A stretch of DNA of 64,000 bases from Streptomyces smyrnaeus (lineage in GTDB: Bacteria > Actinomycetota > Actinomycetes > Streptomycetales > Streptomycetaceae). This document shows positions 13,644 through 21,500 of the stretch, in pieces. The notes beneath the pieces were generated by a model. The model was given only the letters and a program-made list of their open reading frames with translations, had not been told where the DNA came from and ran no database searches. Where the stretch lies: assembly GCF_017676345.1 (NCBI RefSeq), contig NZ_JAFFZM010000015.1, positions 124,001 through 188,000 of the forward strand, given 5' to 3'. The translations under genes were made by a program, and so were the position numbers. How positions within the stretch are numbered: position 1 is the first letter of the stretch; every line of letters begins with the position of its first letter.

Positions 13644-15788
13644 GTGTCCAGGATGACCGACGTACCGAAACGACTTCTCCTGGGGAGGGCTCTACGCAGC
13701 GACAGGCTCGCCGAGACGCTCCTTCCCAAGCGTCTCGCCCTCCCCGTCTTCGCCTCGGACCCGCTGTCCTCGGTCGCGTACGCGCCGGGCGAGGTACTGC
13801 TGGTCCTCTCGGTCGCGGGGGTCTCCGCCTACAGCTTCAGCCCGTGGATCGCCGTCGCGGTCGTCGTACTGATGTTCACCGTGGTGGCCTCCTACCGGCA
13901 GAACGTCCGGGCCTACCCGAGCGGCGGCGGCGACTACGAGGTCGCGACCACCAACCTCGGCCGCAGGGCGGGGCTCACCGTCGCCAGCGCACTGCTGGTC
14001 GACTACGTACTGACGGTGGCCGTCTCGATCTCCTCCGGCGTGGAGAACCTCGGCTCGGCCATCCCCTTCGTCGTCGAGCACAAGACGTTCTGCGCGGTCG
14101 CGGTGATCGTGCTGCTGACGCTGATGAACCTGCGGGGCGTGCGTGAGTCCGGCAAGCTGTTCGCCGTGCCGACCTACTGCTTCGTCGTCGGCGTCTTCGG
14201 ACTGATCGTCTGGGGTCTGGTGCGCGGGGTCGTCCTGGGCGACGAGATGCGCGCCCCCACCGCGGACTACGAGATCCACACCGAGCAGTCCGGCATCGCG
14301 GGCTTCGCGCTGGCCTTCCTGCTGCTGCGCGCCTTCTCCTCCGGCTGTGCGGCGCTGACCGGCGTCGAGGCGATCAGCAATGGCGTGCCCGCCTTCCGCA
14401 AGCCCAAGTCGAGGAACGCTGCCAACACGCTGGCGATGATGGGCGTGCTGGCGGTCACCATGTTCTGCGGCATCATCGCGCTCGCGCTCACCACCCATGT
14501 GCGAATGGCCGAGAACCCGGCCACGGACCTGCTGATCGACGGCCACCCGGCGGGCGCCGACTACACCCAGAACCCGGTCATCTCGCAGGTGGCGGCCGCG
14601 GTGTTCGGTGACGGGACGTTCCCGTTCGTCTACCTGGCGGCGGCCACCGCGCTGGTGCTGTTCCTGGCGGCCAACACCGCCTACAACGGCTTCCCGCTGC
14701 TCGGCTCGATCCTGGCGCAGGACCGCTATCTGCCGCGCCAGCTGCACACCCGCGGCGACCGGCTCGCCTTCTCCAACGGCATCGTGCTGCTGGCCGGAGC
14801 AGCGGCGATACTCGTGGTGGTCTACGGAGCCGACTCCACCCGTCTGATCCAGCTCTACATCGTGGGCGTGTTCGTCTCCTTCACGCTCAGCCAGACGGGC
14901 ATGGTCCGGCACTGGAACCGGCTGCTGACCACCGAGACCGACCGGGCGCGCCGCCGTCACATGTACCGCTCGCGTGCCATCAACACCTTCGGAGCCTTCT
15001 TCACCGGGCTGGTGCTCGTGGTGGTGCTGGTGACGAAGTTCACCCACGGTGCCTGGGTCTCCCTGGTGGGCATGGCCCTCTTCTACGCCGTCATGACCGG
15101 CATCCGCCGGCACTACGACGGAGTCGCCGAGGAACTGGCGGCCGAGGACCCGGGCGAGGCGAAGCTGCGCCCCTCACGGGTGCACTCGTTCGTACTCGTA
15201 TCCAAGATCCACAAGCCGACCCTGCGCGCCCTGCGCTACGCCAAGCTGATGCGGAGCGACACCCTCGAGGCCGTCACCGTCAACATGGACCAGGACGAGA
15301 CGGAACAGCTGCGCCGGGAGTGGGACGAGAGCGGCATCGACATCCCGCTCACCATCCTCGACTCGCCCTACCGGGAGATCTCCCGACCGGTCATCGACTA
15401 TGTGAAGCGCCTTCGCCAGGAGCAGCCCCGCGACGTGGTGAGCGTCTTCATCCCGGAGTACGTGGTCGGCCACTGGTACGAGCACCTGCTGCACAACCAG
15501 AGCGCGCTACGGCTCAAGGGCCGGCTGCTGTTCACCCCCGGCGTCATGGTGACCTCGGTCCCCTACCAGCTGGAGTCCTCCGAGCTGGCGAAGAAGCGCG
15601 CCAGGCGGCGCGAACAGTGGAACGCCCCCGGCTCCGTACGCCGCGGCCCCGTCATCCAGCCCCGCAAGTCCGAGAAGGACGGCAAGAGCGGCAAGCAGGC
15701 CAAGGGCGGCAAGCAGGCCAAGGGCGGCAAGGGCCCCGGCGACGGACCGGGCCCGGCGGGAAGCGTGACCCGGCAGCGCGGAAAGTAG
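13644..15788 (+). CDS. KimA-like APC-family potassium/amino-acid transporter
   Basis: A 714-residue membrane protein with about 12 helices in the first 500 residues and a soluble C-terminal domain. Segments such as FASDPLSSVAYAPGE, YPSGGGDYEVA, LTGVEAISNGVPAF, AANTLAMMG, FTLSQTGM and HNQSALRL match the Bacillus K+ importer KimA as I remember it, so potassium uptake is more likely than amino-acid transport. The C-terminus ends in a Lys/Gly repeat tail (KQAKGG). GTG at 13644 has TACGAT 7 bases upstream, suggesting a leaderless transcript, though no clear -35 is seen. Divergent trkA genes support a potassium role. The 69-bp gap leaves no room for a c-di-AMP riboswitch like that of Bacillus kimA. 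Confidence 0.82.
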   Translation: MSRMTDVPKRLLLGRALRSDRLAETLLPKRLALPVFASDPLSSVAYAPGEVLLVLSVAGVSAYSFSPWIAVAVVVLMFTVVASYRQNVRAYPSGGGDYEVATTNLGRRAGLTVASALLVDYVLTVAVSISSGVENLGSAIPFVVEHKTFCAVAVIVLLTLMNLRGVRESGKLFAVPTYCFVVGVFGLIVWGLVRGVVLGDEMRAPTADYEIHTEQSGIAGFALAFLLLRAFSSGCAALTGVEAISNGVPAFRKPKSRNAANTLAMMGVLAVTMFCGIIALALTTHVRMAENPATDLLIDGHPAGADYTQNPVISQVAAAVFGDGTFPFVYLAAATALVLFLAANTAYNGFPLLGSILAQDRYLPRQLHTRGDRLAFSNGIVLLAGAAAILVVVYGADSTRLIQLYIVGVFVSFTLSQTGMVRHWNRLLTTETDRARRRHMYRSRAINTFGAFFTGLVLVVVLVTKFTHGAWVSLVGMALFYAVMTGIRRHYDGVAEELAAEDPGEAKLRPSRVHSFVLVSKIHKPTLRALRYAKLMRSDTLEAVTVNMDQDETEQLRREWDESGIDIPLTILDSPYREISRPVIDYVKRLRQEQPRDVVSVFIPEYVVGHWYEHLLHNQSALRLKGRLLFTPGVMVTSVPYQLESSELAKKRARRREQWNAPGSVRRGPVIQPRKSEKDGKSGKQAKGGKQAKGGKGPGDGPGPAGSVTRQRGK

Positions 15789-15879
15789 AGCGGACGGACG
15801 GCGCCGGGAGCGCCCCATGGGGGTGCGCGCGCCGCCCGGGCCTTGCCGGGGGCGGGACCGGTGACGCCGGGGATCGGAC

Positions 15880-15943
15880 CGCACGGGTAAGTGGATCAGC
15901 CCGTGCGGGAAGTGGATCAGCCCGCACGGGAAGTAGACTCGGC
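15880..15943. repeat. Three tandem ~21-bp repeats with an embedded inverted repeat
   Basis: Units begin at 15880, 15902 and 15923; the first two share (A)AGTGGATCAGCC and all share CGYRCGGG. CCCGTGCGGG at 15900-15909 pairs with CCCGCACGGG at 15921-15930 (11-base loop). The third unit ends in TAGACT, a possible -10 element about 80 bases before the methyltransferase start. The array could be an operator array, a terminator for the KimA-like gene, or both. Confidence 0.75.
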
Positions 15944-16016
15944 GGTTGCGGCCATGTCGCGCTCGGCCCACCTCGGCCCAGTCCCAGCATCCCCCTCTTC
16001 TTGGAGTCACCCTCTG

Positions 16017-17384
16017 ATGCCCGAAGCCAGTGCGTCCGCCCATGCGTCCGCCGGCGCGTCCGAAGAGCTCGCTCCCTCCCTGGTGGGGGAGGAGCACGAG
16101 GTCGAGGTCGGTCCGGTGGCCCACGGCGGTCACTGCGTCGCCCGCACCGAGAGCGGCCAGGTGCTCTTCGTACGGCACACGCTGCCCGGCGAGCGGGTCG
16201 TCGCGCGGGTGACCGAGGGCCGGGCCGACTCCCGGTTCCTGCGCGCCGACGCGGTGCGGGTGCTGGAGCCCGCCAAGGACCGCATCGAAGCGCCGTGCCC
16301 CTTCTCCGGCCCCGGACGCTGCGGCGGCTGCGACTGGCAGCACGTCAAGCCCGGAGCGCAGCGCCGCCTCAAGGCCGAGGTGCTCACCGAGCAGCTGCAG
16401 CGGCTCGCCGGGATGACGCCTGAGGACGTCTCCTGGGACGGCACCGTCGAGCCCGCGCCCGGCGACAAGGTCGCCCCCGGCGAGGTCCCCGCCTGGCGTA
16501 CCCGCGTCCACTACACCATCGACGCCGAGGGCCACGCCGGACTGCTCAAGCACCGCTCGCACGAGGTCCAGCGCATCGACCACTGCCTGATCGCCGCACC
16601 CGGCGTCGACGAGCTGGGCATCGAGGACCGCGAGTGGCCGCAAATCGCCGCCGTCGACGCCATCGCGGCCACCGGCTCCGCCGACCGGCAGGTCGTCCTC
16701 ACTCCCCGCCCGGGCGGACGCCTCCCCATCGTGGAGCTGAACCGGGAGGTCTCCGTTCTCCGGATCGGTGAGAAGGACCGCGCCGTCCACCGTGTACACG
16801 GCCGCGACTTCGTCCGCGAACGCGCCGACGACCGTACCTGGCGCGTCGGCGAGGGCGGCTTCTGGCAGGTCCACCCCCGTGCCGCCGAGGTACTGGTGGA
16901 CGCCGTGATGCGCGGACTGACCCCGCGCAAGGGCGAGATGGCGCTCGATCTGTACTGCGGCGTCGGGCTGTTCGCCGGCGCGCTCGCCGACCGCCTCGGC
17001 GAGAAGGGCGCGGTGCTCGGCATCGAGGCGGGCAAGCGCGCGGTAGCGGACGCACGCAAGAACCTCCAGGACTTCCCGCGCGTCCGTATCGAGCACGGCA
17101 AGGTCGAGAAGGTGCTGCCGCGCACCGGCATCACCGAGGCCGACCTGGTCGTCCTCGACCCACCCCGCGCCGGCGCCGGCAAGCGCATCGTCGAGCAGAT
17201 CACCGACTTGGGCCCCCGCCGCATCGCCTACGTCGCCTGCGACCCCGCCGCCCTCGCCCGTGACCTCTCCTACTTCGCCTCCGCCGGCTACCGCCCCCGC
17301 TTCCTCCGCGCCTTCGACCTCTTCCCGATGACCCACCACATGGAGTGCGTGGCGATCCTGGAGCCGACGGAGAAGCGCTCCTGA
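16017..17384 (+). CDS. TrmA/RumA-type class I RNA (uracil-5)-methyltransferase
   Basis: A 455-residue SAM-dependent RNA methyltransferase. An N-terminal TRAM domain (about 25-85: HEVEVGPVAHGGHCVAR) is followed by a Cys-rich cluster (CPFSGPGRCGGCDWQH), probably binding an iron-sulfur cluster, and by the methyltransferase domain with SAM motif LDLYCGVGLFAG, VVLDPPRAG and the catalytic Cys408 in VACDPAALARD. The last helix contains HHMECVAILEP with the conserved Glu. This is the uracil-5-methyltransferase layout; whether it modifies tRNA U54 or rRNA cannot be read. ATG at 16017 starts just before the TRAM domain; GGAG lies 12 bases upstream. Confidence 0.88.
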   Translation: MPEASASAHASAGASEELAPSLVGEEHEVEVGPVAHGGHCVARTESGQVLFVRHTLPGERVVARVTEGRADSRFLRADAVRVLEPAKDRIEAPCPFSGPGRCGGCDWQHVKPGAQRRLKAEVLTEQLQRLAGMTPEDVSWDGTVEPAPGDKVAPGEVPAWRTRVHYTIDAEGHAGLLKHRSHEVQRIDHCLIAAPGVDELGIEDREWPQIAAVDAIAATGSADRQVVLTPRPGGRLPIVELNREVSVLRIGEKDRAVHRVHGRDFVRERADDRTWRVGEGGFWQVHPRAAEVLVDAVMRGLTPRKGEMALDLYCGVGLFAGALADRLGEKGAVLGIEAGKRAVADARKNLQDFPRVRIEHGKVEKVLPRTGITEADLVVLDPPRAGAGKRIVEQITDLGPRRIAYVACDPAALARDLSYFASAGYRPRFLRAFDLFPMTHHMECVAILEPTEKRS

Positions 17385-17614
17385 CCTGCGGTTTCGTCGG
17401 TGTGCGTTACTACGCTGTGGGCGTCACGGACTGATTCCCGACGCTGGTATGACGCTTCGAGGGGTGTCGTGACGCCCGCTCGACGCTCGTCCTGGCGGCG
17501 GGCCAGGTCGCTGTCGCTGCTGCTCAGGCCCAGCCGGGGTCCGCGTGTTGCAGCCGTGGTCGACGGACCGGTCTCACGGTCAAGACCATTCGGTTCTACT
17601 CCGATCGTGGAATC

Positions 17615-18460
17615 GTGGCGCCGACGGACCGCAGCCCGGCCGGCTATCGCCTGTACGACATCGACGCCGCCGCACGACTGGACCTCGTGCGCACCCTGCG
17701 CGAGCTGGGGCTGGACCTCCCCACGATCCGCAGGGTCGTGGACCGTGAGCTCGCGCTTCCCGAGGTCGCCGCGGCGCACGCCGAAGCACTGGCAGTGCAG
17801 ATCCGCGTCCTGCGCCTGCGGCGCGCGGTACTGACGGCGGTGGCCGAGCGCGGGTCCACACCCGAGGAGACGGAACGCATGCACCGGCTGGCTCGGCTTT
17901 CCGAGGACGAACGCCGACGGCTGACCGGCGAATTCCTCGACGCCGTCTTCGGCGGTCTTGACGCCGCCCCCGCGTTCGCGGGGGTCATGCGCTCGATGAC
18001 CCCCGAGTTGCCCGACAACCCGGAGCCGGAGCAGGTCCGGGCGTGGGTGGAACTGGCGGAGTTGTCGCTGGACCCGGATTTCCGCGCCCTCCTGCGGCGG
18101 CTGGCCGAGCAACAGGCAGCCGAGCAGGCCACAAGCGGGACGACGGGCCCGCGCCGCGACATTGCCGCAGCCGTCCATGACCAGTCGGTCCCTGCCCTGA
18201 CCGCCGGCATCGACCCGGACTCGCCCTGGGCCGATCCGATCGTCGAGGCGTTCACGGCGCACTACGCGCATCTCCTCGGCCGCCCCGACGACACCGAGCT
18301 TCGCCGCCGACTGGCGACTCGGCTGGAGAGCGTGAGCGACCCCCGCAGGGAGCGGTACCTCCAACTGCTCGCCGTGGTCAACGGCTGGCCGGCCCCGGAG
18401 AGTCTGGCTCCGGTGCTCGACTGGTCCGTCGAGGCTCTGCGCGTCCGGACACGGCAATGA
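17615..18460 (+). CDS. MerR-family regulator with a defective or missing N-terminus
   Basis: A MerR-type protein with a long C-terminal effector region (281 residues from this start). Relatives begin with a full winged helix, (I)GELARRTGLTVKTIRFYSDRG. Here RTGLTVKTIRFYSDRGIVAPTDRSPAGYRLYD is readable only if translation starts upstream of 17567, yet this frame has no ATG, GTG or TTG between the TGA at 17450 and the GTG at 17615. From 17615 the protein would lack the first recognition helices. Either the 5' end has decayed or an unusual start is used. The body (RRVVDRELALPEVAAAHAEALAVQIR and onward) is intact. The GNAT gene follows closely. Confidence 0.62.
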   Translation: MAPTDRSPAGYRLYDIDAAARLDLVRTLRELGLDLPTIRRVVDRELALPEVAAAHAEALAVQIRVLRLRRAVLTAVAERGSTPEETERMHRLARLSEDERRRLTGEFLDAVFGGLDAAPAFAGVMRSMTPELPDNPEPEQVRAWVELAELSLDPDFRALLRRLAEQQAAEQATSGTTGPRRDIAAAVHDQSVPALTAGIDPDSPWADPIVEAFTAHYAHLLGRPDDTELRRRLATRLESVSDPRRERYLQLLAVVNGWPAPESLAPVLDWSVEALRVRTRQ

Positions 18461-18531
18461 CGGGGCCGCAAGGCGGCACGGGCCACATGCGGTCGGCGCC
18501 GGACGAGAACTCCGACGCATACGCTCGGTCG

Positions 18532-19101
18532 ATGAGTTCCGCTGTCGTACTTCAGACGGCCGCTACGCCGGCCTCTCCCGCTCTCGTTCTTCGTCCCTGG
18601 CGCATGGCGGACGCTGCTGCGTTGGTCGAGGCGAGCGGGGATCCCGCAACCCGCCAGTGGGCGAGCTCTGTCGTGGACGACGAAGCTGACGGAGCCCGGT
18701 GGGTGCAGGCCCAGCAGCGCGACTGGGCGACGGGCGAGCGGTTCGGCTTCGCCGTCCTTGAGGCTCGACCCGGCCCGGTGTGCGAGCAGTTGGTGGGCAG
18801 CGTGGTCCTCAAGGAGGTCGCCTCGGGCAAACCGGCCGCCGAGGTGGGCTACTGGACCGCGGCGCACGCGCGCGGCCGGGGAGTGGCCCCCCGCGCTCTG
18901 GAAGCACTCACCAACTGGGCCTTCGACACCTTCGGAGCCGACGGGCTGGAGCGCCTCGAACTCCTGCACCAGGTGGACAACCTGGCATCGTGCAGGGTTG
19001 CGCAGAAGAGCCGCTACGGCTTCGACACCATCCTGCCCGCGGCGCCGCCCTCCTTCCCCCGCGATGGCCATCTGCACATACGCAGGCGCACGAGCGACTG
19101 A
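18532..19101 (+). CDS. GNAT-family N-acetyltransferase
   Basis: A 189-residue acetyltransferase of the ribosomal-protein-Ser/Ala type (RimJ/RimL-like), using acetyl-CoA; the acceptor is unknown. The fold begins at LVLRPWRMADAAALVEAS. The acetyl-CoA-binding region is AEVGYWTAAHARGRGVAPRALEALTNWAF, containing the R/QxxGxG/A signature, and the C-terminal motif is LLHQVDNLASCRVAQKSRYGF. ATG at 18532 begins just before the fold and has TACGCT 7 bases upstream, suggesting a leaderless transcript. A longer frame from ATG at 18457 overlaps the MerR stop (ATGA) and would add 25 unstructured residues; I cannot exclude it. Confidence 0.82.
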   Translation: MSSAVVLQTAATPASPALVLRPWRMADAAALVEASGDPATRQWASSVVDDEADGARWVQAQQRDWATGERFGFAVLEARPGPVCEQLVGSVVLKEVASGKPAAEVGYWTAAHARGRGVAPRALEALTNWAFDTFGADGLERLELLHQVDNLASCRVAQKSRYGFDTILPAAPPSFPRDGHLHIRRRTSD

Positions 19102-19142
19102 GACCCCTGCGTCTTCCACGGACCGGCGTCTTCCACCCATCG

Positions 19143-19227
19143 GCTGAGGCCGCTCGCCTCAGCGAGCGCCACAGCGAGCATCACCCGGCCCCCGGCCCCG
19201 CCCGTCCCCTTTCAGGGGCGGACGGGC
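19143..19227. terminator. Two stem-loops between convergent genes
   Basis: The first is a perfect 8-bp stem (GCTGAGGC at 19143-19150 with GCCTCAGC at 19156-19163). The second, 19200-19227, pairs GCCCGTCCCCT with AGGGG-C-GGACGGGC around a TTC loop with one bulged C. They lie between the GNAT stop and the SH3-like gene stop and probably end both transcripts. Confidence 0.75.
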
Positions 19228-19251
19228 AGGGATGGCGTTACCTCGGCAGCG

Positions 19252-19614
19252 CTACTGCGCGCGTTCCGCGGACTCCTGCGACAGGGTCTTCAGCGGCACC
19301 CAGCCCTCGCGGCCGTCACCGTTGCGGCACCACAGCCAGCCGCTCTGCAAATCCTCCGCCAGGACGTGGAGGACATCGCCCTTCGCGGTGGGGAGCTCCG
19401 TCGTGTCGTAGGGCTCCTCGACCCGCACCTTTCCGGACGGTCCGGAAAGGTGCCGTGCCGGGACCCAGCCGGAGCCGTGGGGTGCGGTCACGAACACGAA
19501 CTCGGGCCACTCGCCGTCGCGCTCACCTGCTTCGACGAGTTCTCCGACAGTGAGACGAACAGGTGGGCGCTCCGGGATTTCATGTGGAGTTACGGCAACG
19601 ATCTGTCTGCTCAT
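19252..19614 (-). CDS. SH3-like domain protein
   Basis: A 120-residue cytoplasmic protein made of two SH3-like barrels in tandem. The first has VRLTVGELVEAGERDGEWPEFVFVT and GSGWVPARHL, the second has DTTELPTAKGDVLHVLAED, SGWLWCRNGDGREGWVPLKTL. The ALYDY-like hydrophobic pattern and the GWVP motif in each half are typical of variant SH3 domains. There is no signal peptide, so this is not a cell-wall SH3b protein. Function unknown; it may bind a partner through proline-rich segments. It converges on the GNAT gene. Confidence 0.75.
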   Translation of the reverse strand: MSRQIVAVTPHEIPERPPVRLTVGELVEAGERDGEWPEFVFVTAPHGSGWVPARHLSGPSGKVRVEEPYDTTELPTAKGDVLHVLAEDLQSGWLWCRNGDGREGWVPLKTLSQESAERAQ

Positions 19615-19836
19615 GGGGCGACAGTGGCATCAGCCGTCTCACCCTGCAAGGTTCATTCGGAAGCCCTCCCGCCTTGCGGACGGCGTGCCGTTCGTGCCGC
19701 CTTGCCGCCTCCGGCGCGGCGACGGCGTCGTGTCGGCGCGACGCGCAGAGCGGGCAGTGGGCCGTCGTGGTCCGCGAGGAGCAGGACGGTGGGCGGCGGG
19801 GGCCTGGCCGGTCCCGGACAGTGCCTGGGCCAGGGT

Positions 19837-20463
19837 TCAGCGCACGGTGCCGTCCCACTGCCAGGACGTTCGGTGGGGCAGGCCCGGCAGCTCGGTGCGG
19901 CCCGTGCACCACAGCAGGGTGTCCGACGCGGCATGACCGACGGGCGCGTCGGGGAAGAGACGGTCCAGAATCACCGCGCTCACCTCGTTCGACGGACGCA
20001 GCTCCAGGCCCAGGCCGCGGCCGATGTCGAAGGTGTGGACGGTCAGTTCGGCGAGGCCCATGGCGGCGAAGCCAGATGCGTCGGAGTGGCCCCAAGGGTG
20101 CCAGGCCCGCACTGTGGCGGGGGCCTCGCGGACCGCCGAGCGCAGCACGACCGTGGCGATGTGCAGGCCCTCCAGGCAGTGGGCCACGGGGGCTTGGGCG
20201 TCGAGCGAGGCGAACAGGGTGATGTAGCGGTCGGTGGGTCGGGCGATGAGCAGGCCCGCGTAGCCGATCAGGCCGAGCGCGAGGTGATCGAGGGCCGCGC
20301 GGCAGCTCCACTCCAGGCCCCCCGCCGGGACGGTCCAGTCCCGCTCTGCCGCTTCCTTCAGCCCGGACAGACACTCCTGTCCGGTGGCGGCGAGCAGTTC
20401 GTCCCATGGGGGTTGGGGTTGTACCGGGGCAGGAGACTCGGGCCCGGTTGCCTGGCTGATCAC
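19837..20463 (-). CDS. DinB-like mycothiol-dependent maleylpyruvate isomerase-type protein
   Basis: A 208-residue four-helix-bundle protein of the DinB/MDMPI N-terminal group common in mycothiol-producing actinomycetes. It shows DWTVPAGGLEWSCRAALDHLALGLIGYA near residue 45, in the place where relatives have the metal-binding His of helix 2, and GLAELTVHTFDIGRGLGL near residue 145, with the second conserved His. It may bind a divalent metal and use a thiol cofactor. The GTG at 20463 overlaps the stop of the IRED-like gene (GTGA), so the two genes are translationally coupled and may serve one pathway. Confidence 0.78.
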   Translation of the reverse strand: MISQATGPESPAPVQPQPPWDELLAATGQECLSGLKEAAERDWTVPAGGLEWSCRAALDHLALGLIGYAGLLIARPTDRYITLFASLDAQAPVAHCLEGLHIATVVLRSAVREAPATVRAWHPWGHSDASGFAAMGLAELTVHTFDIGRGLGLELRPSNEVSAVILDRLFPDAPVGHAASDTLLWCTGRTELPGLPHRTSWQWDGTVR

Positions 20464-21344
20464 TTGGTGCTCTCCGGCTTCTTCAGTACCTCGATGACAC
20501 TCGCGTAGCTGTCGGAGCCGTGGCCCGCCGCGCGAGCGCGCACCATGGTGGCCTTCAGGAGCTGTGGCAGTGAGTTGTCGACTCCGCGGGCCGCAGCGGC
20601 GTGGATGAGGTGGTCGATGGTCGCGATCTGGATGTCGACGGTGGCGTCGTCGCCCGGGTAGTGGCCGGCGTCCACCTGGGGGGCGTAGGTGGTCATGAAG
20701 CCGGCCACGGCGGTGAGCCAGCGCAGTGCGACGCGGGTGAAGGCCGTGGCGTCCGTTCCCTGTGCCGTGACCACGGAGGTGCCGTGCAGCCAGCCGGTGA
20801 AGGTCGACCACATCAGACCGAGCAGGGCGACGTCGTACAACGAGGCCAGGCCCGGGTCGGTGCCCAGGTGGACGGGGTCGCCGAGGGCGGCGAGTACGGG
20901 GCGGTGGGCCTCCAGGAGGGCGGCCTCTCCGCTGTAGAGGAACATCATCTCGGGATTGCCGACGCCGGGCGGGGTGGTCATGACCGCACCGTCGAGGTAG
21001 GCGGCGCCGTGCCGTTCGGCCCACGCGGTGGCCTCCTGGGCCTGCTCCGGGGAGCCCGAGGTGAGGTTGACCAGGGTCTTGCCCTCCAGAGCGGCGGCGG
21101 CCGGGTCGAGGACGCCGTACATGACGTCGTAGTCCAGGACGCAGACGATGGTCAGCCCGCTCGCCGCGACGGCCTCGGCGGGGTCGGCCGCGAGCGTGGC
21201 GCCCTTGGCCAGGAGTGCGTCGGCCCTGCCCGGGGAGCGGTTCCAGACGGTGGTCGGGTGACCCTGGTCCAGGAGCGCGGCGGCCAGTGCCGAGCCCATC
21301 GAGCCCAGTCCGACAACGGTCACTGCCTCGCGTACGCGGTTCAT
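20460..21344 (-). CDS. Imine-reductase-like NAD(P)-dependent oxidoreductase
   Basis: A 294-residue enzyme of the beta-hydroxyacid dehydrogenase superfamily, closest in motifs to imine reductases. The Rossmann start TVVGLGSMGSALAAALL, the NADPH-type TVWNRSPGRADAL, the segment LVNLTSGSPEQAQEATAWAE and DGAVMTTPPGVGNPEMMFLYSG are followed by the C-terminal domain with YDVALLGLMWSTFTGWLHG and HGSDSYASVIEVL. These match imine reductases, which reduce C=N bonds; the natural substrate is unknown. ATG at 21344 lies 156 bases from the divergent GlxA/AraC regulator, a layout that suggests regulation by it. Downstream it is coupled to the DinB-like gene. Confidence 0.83.
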   Translation of the reverse strand: MNRVREAVTVVGLGSMGSALAAALLDQGHPTTVWNRSPGRADALLAKGATLAADPAEAVAASGLTIVCVLDYDVMYGVLDPAAAALEGKTLVNLTSGSPEQAQEATAWAERHGAAYLDGAVMTTPPGVGNPEMMFLYSGEAALLEAHRPVLAALGDPVHLGTDPGLASLYDVALLGLMWSTFTGWLHGTSVVTAQGTDATAFTRVALRWLTAVAGFMTTYAPQVDAGHYPGDDATVDIQIATIDHLIHAAAARGVDNSLPQLLKATMVRARAAGHGSDSYASVIEVLKKPESTK

Positions 21345-21500
21345 GTGCTTTCTCCCTGTGAGCCGGATCCGCCTGGTGGTTCCGCATGGCGGTGGTTGAT
21401 CACGTAGGCACCACATTCGCAGCGGGCGACAGGCCGGAACAGTGACAGGAGTGACCACCTTCACCAAATTCCTGCCAGGCCGGCGGCGTACGCTGCCGGC

